This document shows, piece by piece, positions 9,551-20,657 of a stretch of DNA of 64,000 nt. The notes under the pieces are model-generated. The model made no database searches and was not told the DNA's origin. It was given only the letters and a program-made list of their open reading frames with translations. The DNA comes from Biomphalaria glabrata (lineage: Eukaryota > Mollusca > Gastropoda > Planorbidae), in contig NC_074714.1 of the NCBI RefSeq assembly GCF_947242115.1, positions 36,652,323 to 36,716,322 of the forward strand. The letters are read 5' to 3'. A program made the translations under genes and the position numbers. How positions within the stretch are numbered: the stretch's first letter is position 1; each line of letters begins with the position of its first letter.

Positions 9551-12044
9551 TTGCCTTATTTGTCTATTCTGCTTAAAAATAATTTTGAAGTTGATTGCTT
9601 CAGTTATCTTGGGAAAACGTTTTCTTGATTAGCTGATATAGAATCTAGTCTAGATAAGAAACTAAAACATTTTTAACTTTTAAAGATTATGGTGGTAAAG
9701 AATAGTTAATACATTATTTACACATATATGTATTTTTATAAATGTATGCTTATTCAAAATCTGTGGAAGTGGCCTAGGACTGATCTATGGAGAGAGCTTG
9801 CTGCTTAATGTGCAGATTGTCATTGGGAGGACCAAAGTCTTAAGTCAGAAGTAGATCAAGACTATTAATACATAAACTGTGTTGTTAAGTCATCAATCTG
9901 TTTTAAATGTCTTTCAAACTGTCTTATTATATTTAACTTAAATATGTGTCATTAGATGACATTCTTAAAAAGACATATATGAATCTGTGTTTAAATAAGG
10001 TGCATGCTTTAACTAAATTCATAAAAACAAATTATAACATTAATAACCTTAGGCATAAGATGTACAAGTAATTTTCTTTTGAATGCTTCAAAATTGTTCT
10101 ACTTATATCTGAAGGTTTCACATTTGTGCCCTGGTGTAGAAAGCTAACCATAGAAATTATATTATGTGTTTTGAGTGGGTTTTTTTTGTATAAAAGTATT
10201 GAAAGTCTTTTTTAAAAAACTGTACCTATTTATCTATGCTTTTTTTTAATGTTAAAACAAAAAAGATTTAATTACAGTTATCATTCTCAAACCTTTTTTT
10301 TTTCTTCAACTGGAAATAGAAGCTATGGAGATAAAGATATTTGTACATAGTTGTACTTTCCCCCCAACACCCTCATTGACCAAAGAAGTAGCTGAACTTA
10401 TTGTGATCTGCCCCATAGAAACACTAACAAATTGTTTGAGTGATAACCTTAATCTGTTTACGTTTTAGTAGGTCTGAGCAGTATGTTTATATATATATTT
10501 TTAAAATTTTTTTTTTATTGTTAAGAGCTTGTCTGATTTTTCTTATTTATGTGTATATTTATTAATAATTATTGGATATTCTATAGTCATCTTATTTCTA
10601 TGTCATAACACAATTGTTGGTACATGTTTTTCAATTTTAACATTCTGGTGATAAATATCTATAACCTGCTACCCTTATTTTCTGTTTTAGTTTAGTTACA
10701 AGTTTGGTTATCTTCTACATCTCATTTTAACTGAATGAACTAATCAGCTAATCTTAGAAAAAAATTATTCTAAGGAAATGAATGTAGCATAATTTAAAAT
10801 TATAAGTTAAATCTGTGAAACTTATCAGTCTTATTGTTGACTTGCAACAATCTAGTCAAATGTTCAATAATCTAGCAAATGACTGCATGCTGCTTTTTTC
10901 ATGCTGCCTTAAAAGATGTTCAAAAGTTATTTTAAATAGGATTTTAAGCAATAATTACTGATTAGAAAAGTGAACAATTCTAAGCCATAATCCTGAGCCA
11001 AAGCAGTTCAGAACCAGTTCAAGGCAAATCATCAATGATCTTATTCAAAACTTTAAGATAAACTCTGCATTATTCTTTTCTTTGATATTAATAAAAGAGA
11101 AGGTTAGATTTGATACCATATCACAATTTGTTTTTTTTTTTTTTTTCAATAGAGACTGTTACTGAATAAAATATCACTGCCTTCTTTATTATGCTGCATA
11201 CTACTCATAAAGGCTGCACATTTTTGTTTCTAAAGACACACACACAAATTATGATAACTCAGCTTTTGCGAAAACAAAAAATCTCCTTTAAAATTTACTT
11301 GCTCTCTAAAGGCATTCTAAGTTTATAGATCTATGATTATGAATTTATAGCTTTGAATATTCACTTTCATATAGTTTCCACCAACCAATGGTATATTCTT
11401 CAAGTTTTGAAGGTATCTCTATATTATATATATATGTATGTCAATGTCCATTTTATTTTTAGTTTGTTTAAAAAAAAAAAAGGTAATTGTGACTCATTGG
11501 CATGTTTGAAAGAAGGAATGATACATAACTCATAGATGTAAAGTGAATATGAAGCCATAAAATAAAAGATGGCACTTTCAGAATAATTGTACTTTCTACA
11601 CAATATTGTTCAACTTTTGTTAATAACTTGTATAATTAACTTTTATTATACATTAATTTTTTTTAATACATATATGTAGATTAGATGGTTAATGGCTTGT
11701 TAAACTATTGGCATTTCATGGGTTTTGTTTTTACATATTTTTGTTATGAGCCAGTATAACAAAAGCTCATCTTTATTTTCACATTTAAAAAAACTACTTA
11801 ATTTGTAGTGACTGTTGACAGTCTACTATATTTTAAAATGACATTGTAGAAAATGCATTGAGCTGTTAAATTAATTGTTCTTTGAAACATGTGTTAATTT
11901 GAAGTTATATTCTTGGATATATATGTACTACATTTCCTAACCCAACAGTGTCACTCAGCATTGGACATGCATTAAGAACTAAAAGCACATTTTGATTGGC
12001 TCCATGCTTTTAGTTTTCAATACCACAAAAAGAAAAGTTTCCTT
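9551..12044. other. Intergenic spacer
   Basis: AT-rich DNA with homopolymer T and A runs and no supported gene. A segment near 9775-9870 weakly resembles the end of a LINE RT frame (GLWRELA-like) but is too short to call. The rest shows no recognisable feature. Confidence 0.5.
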
Positions 12045-12275
12045 TTCAGGCCTTGTGGTAGATATTGTAAAGGTCATATTTTTTTGTGGCCTATGGTTAA
12101 CGAGGTTGTCATGCGGCCAGCACAACGACCACCAATCGCCTTAACTTTTCCCCAACTAATGTCAGGTACCCATTAGAGTTGGGTGGACTCAGAGGCTCCC
12201 AAAAATCCTGAAATTAAAGGTCAGTCTTTACAACAATTTGAACCCGGTACTGCTCAGCCACCGCACCTCCATTTT
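12045..12275 (-). mobile_element. tRNA-derived SINE, family S1
   Basis: Reverse-strand copy of the SINE also found at 31695-31930 (-), 35165-35400 (+), 50037-50295 (+) and 57033-57300 (+). Shared landmarks are GGTGGCTGAG at the head, the stretch CACCCAACTCTAATGGGTACC, and CAGCACAACGACCA (as read on the plus strand here). The Pol III box region is degraded. Confidence 0.8.
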
Positions 12276-15191
12276 CAATACCATAGCTCTAAGATTATTG
12301 AAAGTTGTTTAGGGCACTAAAATTTTTTATTTTCGGATTCTTCTTTTATCCTCTGTCTACTAAATAGCTTATAAAGATACCAATGTGATATTTTTTGAGA
12401 TGCTAGGTTAATGTGATAGATCTGTTGGTGTATGTACATTGAATAATGTACTTTAAGCAATTTTTTTTTTTTATTGCATTACAATATTTGATGTTAGAAT
12501 ATCAGAATATTAGTCTGATTTTTTTTTTTCTTACTTTTGACTTTCTGATTTAGTACTGAAGTAGATTTTTTTGTTGTCACTTCGGTAGATATCATTACTA
12601 GATAATTTTTTTGTGTAATTTTAACGATCTAAATAAATATGTAATTTGACTTGGTGTTAACAGCTATTCAATCAATATTATCAATGTGTCTATTTTTATA
12701 AAGATTCAATAAAATATGTCAATTCCCCAGTTTCCTTCTTAAGGATAATACCTTATGGCACATACTATCAGTATTATGTCACATATGACAGAATATTTAA
12801 ACTGCTACAACCAAAGCATCTATAGCAAGCTATACGAAATAGGACATGTTTAGAGATCTTGAATTTTGTTTGAATGCTCTGCTGTGATTTCATGCCATTT
12901 CCTACCATCCAAAGTGTTGACTGGTCTTCTTTCTCTCAGCTTTGCTTGTTGGACTATTGTTGATGTTATACACACAATCATTTTATGTAGAACATTATCT
13001 GGCTCTTGAAGCAATGCAAATAAATGCTATTTTAGGAGCAACATTCAGATGTTTTGTTTTCCTTCTATTCATAGTTGATTTCTAAATACACAGACTTGAA
13101 AATATCATGATAATGACTATATAATAAAACAAAGTTTCAATAGAATCCTTGTCTATATCAACATGGAACATTTCAAACAGTTAATAATGTATTAGTGAAC
13201 TTATTAGCAATGTATTAGATCTATGTATCCAGCCCTCTGGTATTTTTTGAACTTAAACATAATGAAGAAAAATTTTGCTTTGATTGGCACATTTAGGATT
13301 CATGGCAACATTTTATTCTTTTAGAAATGATTATCTGATTTTACATCAAAACTCATAATGAAAATCGCTGGATCTTATTCAGTTGCAAGAATTTTGAAAG
13401 TACGTACATCGGGAATATGCATTATTACGATAGATGGGTTAGGGATCCAAATTCTATAATGGGGAAAATATCTGGATTTTTGGGGATTTTGTATCAAAAC
13501 TAATCACAAATTATGAAGATAGCTTTAGACAAGTTGGTAGTGCCAACACTTTAGTGCTATTGAAAAAAAAAAAAAGATTTTTTTTTTTTTTAAATTTTGT
13601 TTTGCTTTTTTTAATGTGGACTGAGAAGTAGTCACAATTAGTGAACCTAGGCTAGCAACTTGAAATAATTGACTGCTATCTAATAAATAATCACCTCAAA
13701 CATGTCTTACATGTTTTGAATTAGGCGTCTACAGGGCTTGTCGAAGTTTAAAAAGAAAAAAAATCTCATGCTCAAAGATTATGTAAAATGTAGGTCCTAT
13801 ATATCATAACATATTTAGGAGCAACTTCAAAATGTCAGAAATAGACTGACGGGTGAACTACTCAGTTAACTTTCAATAATAACTACTTCTGAAGCTGAAC
13901 TAAAGTAAGAACTAGTATCAAAACTCTCGAAGCTTGGTATGATCATTAATGTATTTTCTTAATACAAATTATGGCCCACTAAAATTTTTCTTTAACTTTT
14001 TGGCCCACTCCTCAAATATATCGAAATTTTGATTTTTTTTTTTAACTCGGTGAGTGGAGTGTCATTTTATTATTATTATTTTTTATTATAGGAGGGGCTG
14101 GATTGAGCCTTACACTGGGCTGAATTCTGCCCACAGGCCCTAATTAGCCCAGCAGCGGATTAGAAAGAGACGTTTTTATTTATTACTTGTATTCCTTGTT
14201 TTGTTAGGGATAGCCTGTTTTTAAACAAGACAGGTAACTTTTAAAGAGAGTTCTCTTCATTTTGGAATTTCTATTGCTATGGCAATCCTGCTTTATGGAG
14301 GGGCGAACGATTGATTAGCTACTGGCCAAGAATATCCAGCAAAGGATGGGAAACATGTTTTAAAATGAAACAAAAAAACATTGAGCACATTAGAACATTT
14401 GCAAAAAAAAAAAGGCGAATGAGTACAGGCTCAAAACATTTTTTTTTCAATTTTCAAGGGCACCCTTGACAAAGTTCACTAAGTATTCTGACACTTTTAA
14501 ATGCATATGTATTTATTGACCAATTTAAAGGTCTCAATGGGAATAATTAGCAAATCTATGAAATGAAGGGCAAATGTAACGAGCGACGGTTGTCAAAAGT
14601 ACCCTACACGGTACATTTATTGATCAGTTTTTTTATATACATATTTCTTTTTATTTTAAAGGTTTTTGAGTCACCAGAGGGTGAGAACAATTATCCGGTA
14701 GATCAAGTTTGCTAAACACAAATTAGACCTCTGAGAGAGGAAAACAATTGTTATTTTCGTCTCGGGACGGCGCTCACTTACCGATACCCCATTGGGCCGG
14801 TAAGGTCAGTGAAAGGGTCGCATGGGTGCCACTAAGACTTGTATTCATTTATAACAAGATTGTATAATATTCTTTTAGAAAAGGAGAGCGTCGTGATTTA
14901 CAGACTCTACAGTGTACATTAGTGCTACTAATCTAACACATTTTCCGAAATAACGTAATACAGTATGCTTCTTATAGGCTTCATCCCTTTTGTAGAGGCC
15001 TACACAAGATGTTGTTAAAACTTAAATCTCATGCTGACAGCGCCTATGAATGAGCAAAACACAACGTCATTTATTCCTGGAGATCCAGCCACGTTATCCA
15101 ATGAAGAAACACTAAATGTCAAAATAATGAAGATGTAGACCAAGATACAAAGAAACTAAAATATAAAACAATCTTGACAGTATTTGTTTTC
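12276..15191. other. Intergenic spacer
   Basis: No gene is supported. At 14085-14165 a short GC-richer block with GGCCCAC-like words resembles decayed ends of the hAT-type family at 15200. Around 14785-14815 a short hairpin can form (CTTACCG pairing with CGGTAAG), with no known RNA family recognised. The remainder is AT-rich and featureless by eye. Confidence 0.45.
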
Positions 15192-15363
15192 CACAAAAGC
15201 AGGGGTGGACTGGGCATCAAAATCGGCCCGGGCATTACCATATAAACCGGCCCACAAATGGCATGTCATATATTTTCGGGGGGGGGGGACTTTTACCCAA
15301 CTCCGCAATTTTTTTTTTCAAAATGACGCTGCACTGTGGCGACATGCAATTTGTGCTTTGATT

Positions 15364-15399
<36 letters not shown>

Positions 15400-15459
15400 T
15401 GTGTGTATGTGTGTGTAATTAATCTTCATTACATTCTGATCTTTCATTCTATCAAAGTT

Positions 15460-15922
15460 TTTTCTACCCTAGAATACTCTCTTCCTATAATTAGTGGAAA
15501 GACAGTACACACCGCCAAAGGGCAGCTAGGGAGTCCGGGGAAGCGCTCTGAGCTCCCCCCAGTGGGTCGGGGCGAAGCCCCGGAACCAAGCATTATTTCC
15601 GTGATTTTAAGCTTTAAAAATGCATATTCTGAAGTATCTACAGTGCAATTAGCCTGCTACTCTTCCGCTAAAAAAAAATAAAAATAATAAAATCTGCTAT
15701 TCAATGGAGACCAGCGACTGGTAGAAAATGGTAAAATACTTTAGTTTTTGTATTGGAGGGGGAAGGGAAACCACAAAAAACCCTTTTGGCTACGCTCATG
15801 AAATTTGGTGACTGTAGTTTGCTTAAGTTGGCTGCACTGGGGGCAGTAAGTAAAGTTTCCTTTTCAGACAATGAGGTCTGAGGCAAGTGATGGTTTGAAG
15901 ACCCTCCCGGCTACGCCCATGT
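15460..15922 (+). mobile_element. Partial copy of the CATGGGCGTAG inverted-repeat family
   Basis: Collinear with parts of the full element at 37766-39605. Shared blocks include the GAGCTCCCCC..GGGGCGAAGCCCCG block, ATGCATATTCTG.AGTATCTACAGTGCA, and the right end GGCTACGCCCATG at about 15910-15922. It lacks the 108-bp tandem modules of the full copy and a recognisable left terminus. Confidence 0.7.
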
Positions 15923-16499
15923 GTTATATTATAGGTGTAAGCCTAATTCTCTACAAAATATATAATGTTTGACAACGCATCGAAAACTGGATGTATGCAT
16001 TCGTAGGATTACATAAAGTATTCTATTTATACATGTATGTAGTCTGAAAACTATAAACAATACAATAGCAGCCTAATGAGTTTAAAGCTTTTTGGTATTA
16101 CTTATAGATTACAGACGTTTCTTAAAAAACAGATTGTTACGTCTTACGCATTTCATGTGTTAATCTAGTCATGTATGTTGATCTGTGACTTAAAATATGC
16201 TAAATCATTGGTTTTCCTGGCTGACTCAGGCAACCCATTCCATTAAAAGATAAAGAGAAAGCAGAACGGTTAGACATGCACTTAATTAATGTGAAAAGCT
16301 CTTGCTTACTCCTAGTACATTCTCAAAAAACGCGATTTGTATATGAATATACCATGACCCATTATTTAAAATATAAATTTCCTTTCATTAAATATCGGAC
16401 GTGACAGTGCTATATAAATTATTGTAATTATTGTAATAATTTTCATCATTAATGACTTCATACTAAGTTGCTCGACCGACTAACCCACTCTTTAGTGTA

Positions 16500-16920
16500 C
16501 GAGGTCTTATCTGAAAGCCAATGTGGTTCAGAGCCGGTAGAGGTACATCTAAAATGATATTTGTTCTGCAACAATTACAAGAAAAATGCAAAGAGCAGAA
16601 CTTAAACCTATACGCTGCCTTTGTGGACCTCTCCAAGGCTTTCGACACGGTCAGTCGCGATGGTTTGTGGAGGATTTTGGCCAGGCTGGGATGCCCATCT
16701 ACGTTCCTATCCATTCTCAAGCAGCTTCACATGGGACAAAGAGGCCAGATCAGACACAATGGTGCCCTTTCTGATCACTTCCCAATTGACCACCTGTGGA
16801 CAATGGTTATGTTTGCCCTGGATTTGGCAAAATATGTAGGTCTCAGCAGGGGCTGCGCAGCCACGGGAAATGCTGCATTCCTCACTAATCTTCGGGCTCG
16901 AAGACTAGCCTTATTATTAT
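16500..16920 (+). mobile_element. Internally deleted LINE: RT start joined to C-terminal finger
   Basis: From 16521 the frame reads an RT segment with GFRAGRGT-like text (here WFRAGRGTSKM), then LYAAFVDLSKAFDTVSRDGLW (motif A) and IRHNGALSDHFPI. At about 16787 it joins, in another frame, a C-terminal finger reading YVCPGFGKICRSQQGLRSH and then KCCIPH and a stop. The copy ends in (TTA)n. Motifs B to E of the RT are missing, so the element was shortened by internal deletion or template switching. It lies inside the hAT-type element. Confidence 0.75.
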
Positions 16921-17701
16921 TACTAAGCATAAGTTTGCCATTAATAATAATAGTATAAAAATTGATTTAGATCTATTTTTTAATAAATTTTTTTTGTAAG
17001 CCCCAAGTGCAGTATTTTTAGATCTATGTTATTAAAAATAAACAAAAAGAAACTTACCTTTTCTTTTCAAATCGCAGAAAGTAGATCTTTATACCCATAT
17101 TGAGCTGTGAATACGTTGGGTGGCTTGCAATTTCGCGGTTGTGTGTATGTGTTAAAGTTAATTTCAATTAAGTATTGTTAAAGAGCTAATTGTCACGCCT
17201 ATCTTTTTTTGCTGCGTTATATCAATGTTTTCTAACTTAACCTCTCTCATCCCTCTTTTCGGTTAAATTTCATTGGAACCATTAAAAGATGGAGGAGGGA
17301 AGGAGCAAAAAAAAAAAAATGGGAGTGCCATCAAAGGCCCATGCCGACCAGCAAAATGAGTAGGCCAAACACAACCTAGAAGACATCAAAGCAGTCCATG
17401 CCGCTCGTGCATAGCAGAAAGAACGGTGTAACGTTTTGCAAATGATAATACGTACAGTGTATAGTGTATTTTTTTTTGGTTATATTTTTGTTGAATTTCA
17501 AACAAAATTAATTGTAATAAGAAAAAAAAAAAAAAGAAAACGTGTTCGGGCCTTTGTGTCTTGCTGCTGTCACTTTTTTTAAAAAGTTGTCTGCATTGAA
17601 ATTTTTTTTTTCTTTGGTCGCGACCAGACCGGCCAATTTGGTACCGGCCCACCGGGCATTTGCCCGTTTGCCCATATAGCCAGTCCGCCCCTGCACAAAA
17701 G

Positions 17702-17925
17702 GATATTAAATTACATTTAAACAAATGAACGTGATGCTCTGAGAGCATATAACATTTGTACAAATGCTCCTTCTTCCCTAGTGCTATTAGAGCATGGAAT
17801 GGTTTGCCTGAACCAGACAGGAAAAACAATGACTTGGCAGAATTAAAGTCATTGGTTAACAAGCATGACTAGATGCATGACGCGTAGAACGTAATCTTCT
17901 TCTTTTTTGAAGTAACATATCTGTT
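17702..17925 (+). mobile_element. Non-LTR retrotransposon tail (family T copy 2)
   Basis: One frame reads [18 protein letters not shown], continues about 20 residues and stops near 17869. This is the characteristic end of a CR1/L2-like or related LINE ORF. It is homologous to 58840-59265, 52490-52800 and 3640-4015. The hAT-type element at 15200-17693 sits directly upstream and may have inserted into this tail or its flank. Confidence 0.75.
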
Positions 17926-19235
17926 TAGTGCCCCACCCACAACCGGAAGACCCTAAAAATAAAAAAAAATAAAAATTAAATTTATCTCTAATAAAGGACG
18001 AAACTTTTTAACAAATCGGGTAAACCGGTTTTCATATTCCACTTTCATTTTAGTGGCAAAGTAAAATATTTTTAAAAAATGATAAGGGAACATTCGCCAT
18101 GTTGGAAATAGATCTAAATCCAGTATTCCTTAGTAATACCAAACTAAGGCCCTTAGGCTGAGGGTCATATCCGGCTTATAGTTATTCATATAGCTAACCA
18201 TGCAGCCTACTTACTAGTAGAATTAGAAATGTATTATATATTACGTAAACCCAGTTTTCGTCATATTTTCAAACTTAGCATAATGGTTTTGAGGATAGGC
18301 ATAAATCGATGCCCCTCATAAGGCATGTGATTTGTGGGCCGGATTGCCTAGAAATGCCCGGGCCAATTTTGAAACCCAATCCGCCCCTTCTAGCGCATAT
18401 AGGCTATTGGACCATTCTGATGTTGTTTTTTTATGTCCAATATTTTTTTTTCTTAGCTACTGACGGACAGGAAAGAAATAATCTATTACATTTTTTTTTC
18501 TACTTGCCAGATTTCATTTTATGGTCAGTCTCCCCCCCCCCTCCGACCCCCCCCCTTTTATTTAACCGAGGTGATTGAAAGCGTGAATGTTGTGAAAACA
18601 TCTCAGACTCAGCTGTGTGTGTGTGTGTGTGCGCTTCAGTTTGCGACTGTTTTTTTTTTATGTCATGAGATTATTTAATGTTAGCCATATGACCGGCTAA
18701 CTACACAGTTAAACATCAGAAATAAACAAAATTGTAGTGTAACCTATCAAGCTCTGTTTCTGAGATCCTTGAATCGGTTTATATATGAGCTACAGCCAGT
18801 GCATGTAAGTGTTTAAATTGGAACAATTTTATTAGCAAAAAAATAAAAATAAAAAAAATGGTTTTCAAAAAAGCCATCCATTTTTTTTAGATTGTACGTT
18901 TTCTTTCACTTATTAAGTACACATATACTAAATCGAATTGCAGGGGCGGCCCCGCGCCTGAGTGGGGTGGGCGCGACATAGAGATATGGCTTACTTTTGT
19001 CACATCAACCCATCATAGGCCTACATATATGCTGAGTAGGCCTACTGCTAAGACGCCTAGCCTAAATAATAAGCAAAATATTAAAATCAGTTTAAAAAAA
19101 ACAACAACAACAAAGCCTTATCTAAAGGGGAAGAACTCCGTCCTTAAAACTATATCTGCCAATAATGGACAAGTTATTTCCCTTATTGGATATTAAACAA
19201 AATAATCCAACATCTTTTCTTTGCGTTCCTCTTAA
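17926..19235. other. Intergenic spacer with orphan repeat ends
   Basis: Mostly AT-rich. An isolated right-end copy of the 15200-17693 family lies at 18310-18393. CAGGGGCGGCCCCGCGCC at about 18943-18960 looks like another DNA-transposon terminus without a visible partner. A (GT)n tract lies at 18616-18632 and a C-run near 18532-18556. No gene is seen. Confidence 0.5.
18310..18393 (-). repeat. Orphan terminus of the CAGGGGCGGA hAT-type family
   Basis: The reverse complement begins AGGGGCGGATTGGG and continues with GGCCCGGGCATT. This matches the termini at 15200 and 17693. No paired end or 8-bp duplication was found nearby. Confidence 0.6.
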
Positions 19236-19476
19236 TGGCTACCCAGCTCCTCCCGGTCTTCATCTAGTACACTGCGTCGCCACGTTCGTTTTGGTCTTCC
19301 TCTACGTCTTGTTCCCTGAAGGGTTCCACTCTAAGGCCTGTCTAGCTCTGCCGTTGGTATATTTTCTAAGGGTGTGACCAATCTATCTCCACTTTCTTTC
19401 TAAGATCTGCACCTCTATATTTTTCTGTCCACTCATCTCCCACAGTTTTGTGTTTTCTATTTTGCCTGGACAATGT
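19236..19476 (-). mobile_element. LINE 3' fragment, same family as 60208-61890
   Basis: Nearly collinear with 60300-60540. Shared blocks include CTCCCGGTCTTC (here) against CTTCCCGGTCTTC, GTACACTGCGTCGCCA, TTTGGTCTTCCTCT and TTTTCTAAGGGTGTGACCAA. On the minus strand it covers the KWRWIGHT to [11 protein letters not shown] region of the LINE C-terminus, with frame damage. Confidence 0.85.
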
Positions 19477-20027
19477 GTCACTCCATCTCATAGTTTTGTT
19501 GCATATAATTTGATGTCATTTAGGCACACTGACCTTTACCCTTTTAAGCATTAGATTCAATAATGGTATAATCCGTCGTCTTCATCATGAAAATTGGCAC
19601 ACCCGTTGTGAAAAGGGGTGAGTGGGTATTAGGAAATTATTTTTGTTATAGCATTTTTTTTTTTAAATTTATTTTGTTCAAGAAAAGAAAATGGCAGTAG
19701 GTGTTGCCAGGTCATGCACCAAGGTATTGGTGATACAAAAGGTGGAGAATCCCTGGAATAAATACATTCTTACATATAAACATTGACTTCGATTCTGAAG
19801 ATTATGGGTGAGTGTGGTATTTCACATGACCACGGAAGACCTTCTGTGGCCTGCATATTATGTCACATCACGACATTGTCCGCGGTGGGTTTTCTTTAAG
19901 TTGTCTTTTCATTGTCTGTGCCTGTCTTCGGCAAGGGCCCTTCTGCGAGTCTCAACTGTGTCCCGAGACCTTCGTGAGCGCTTTCCGGCTGTCTCCTTCA
20001 GACTTCAACCGTTGTCATCTAAGGGAA

Positions 20028-20470
20028 TGAACCGCTAACTACTGCCATCCGAATGATAATCGCAGGTGAAGTTCCCTTTCTGTTATATAAATAAATTAAT
20101 GTACTACTAATTGGTTTACTCATTGGTAATTTATTTTTTGCTTGATTCGTGTATTGTCATCGACTATGAATAATTGTACAAAATTTCCACTTGATCCGAT
20201 CATGGTAACGAGAAAAAAAAAGTGACAAAAGTAATAAGGGGAATAAATCCACACATCCACATCTCTCATTAAGTAGCATTTATTTCTATTATTTCGATAT
20301 CAAACAAAATAATTATACACCAATAAATAATTAATTTTTCGATTGATTTGTTTAGTACGGTACAATGAATAATTGTAAAAGTTTCAACATGATTCGAGAA
20401 TGGAAAGTAGGCGAAAACACATGTTCAAACTGTTTTACCAGAGTGAGTTGGTATAAGCTTTGTAAAAATG
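20028..20470 (+). repeat. Dispersed repeat (GAACCGCTAAxTACTGC family)
   Basis: The first part matches 33893-33995 and the end of 35165-35480: GAACCGCTAA, then AGTTCCCTTTCT.TTATATAAA and a GATTCGTGT.TTGTC block. Two related segments follow each other here (about 20140-20215 and 20346-20470), both containing ATGAATAATTGTA and TGATCCGA/TGATTCGAGA words. This is probably a SINE or LINE tail; its class is not settled. It ends about 160 bases before the Kelch gene B splice site. Confidence 0.5.
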
Positions 20471-20619
20471 TCGCCCGATTTGATCTTTATAGCACTTCCG
20501 GGAAGGAGGACACCACTGTTACGTCCCCTTTAAGGTCGCCTCAAACAGATCGCCTTTGATAATATAAACTAACCCTAAATATCGAGATGAGTAACTTAGG
20601 TTTAAATAGCCCTTACTTT

Positions 20620-20633
20620 TTTTGTTTTTCAGG
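20620..20633 (+). other. 3' splice site upstream of Kelch gene B ATG
   Basis: A pyrimidine tract TTTTTTTGTTTTTCAG ends at 20632, followed by 25 nt of 5' UTR. The reading frame is open upstream to about 20622, but that stretch is intronic. The first ATG in the exon is at 20658. Confidence 0.75.
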
Positions 20634-20657
20634 TTTGGACTTGAAGTAACAGAGACC

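Larger units (their letters stand above)
15192..17701. mobile_element. hAT-type element with perfect 8-bp TSD and nested cargo
   Basis: The element proper is 15200-17693 (2494 bp). It is flanked by the exact duplication CACAAAAG (15192-15199, 17694-17701). The ends are CAGGGGTGGACTGG and the inverse of CAGGGGCGGACTGG, followed by GC-rich subterminal GGCCCG/GGCCCAC words. No transposase is recognised. The interior contains an (AT)n run at 15366-15397, a piece of the CATGGGCGTAG element family (15460-15922) and a LINE fragment (16500-16920). It is therefore a composite of insertions rather than a compact MITE. Confidence 0.85.

Noticed and set aside
9775-9870. LINE RT C-terminus
   Set aside because: The GLWRELA-like text is too short and worn to separate from chance.
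14785-14815. Structured small RNA
   Set aside because: Only a 7-bp stem is visible, with no known family, promoter or conservation evidence.
17386-17862. 158-codon minus-strand protein
   Set aside because: It spans the end of the hAT-type element and a LINE tail read on the wrong strand.
20365-20559. 64-codon protein starting MNNCKSF
   Set aside because: Its first half lies in a dispersed repeat shared with nearby DNA and it has no domain; chance ORF.
20622-20657. Upstream start for Kelch gene B at 20622
   Set aside because: That codon is TTG and lies in the polypyrimidine tract before the splice acceptor; the first exonic ATG is 20658.
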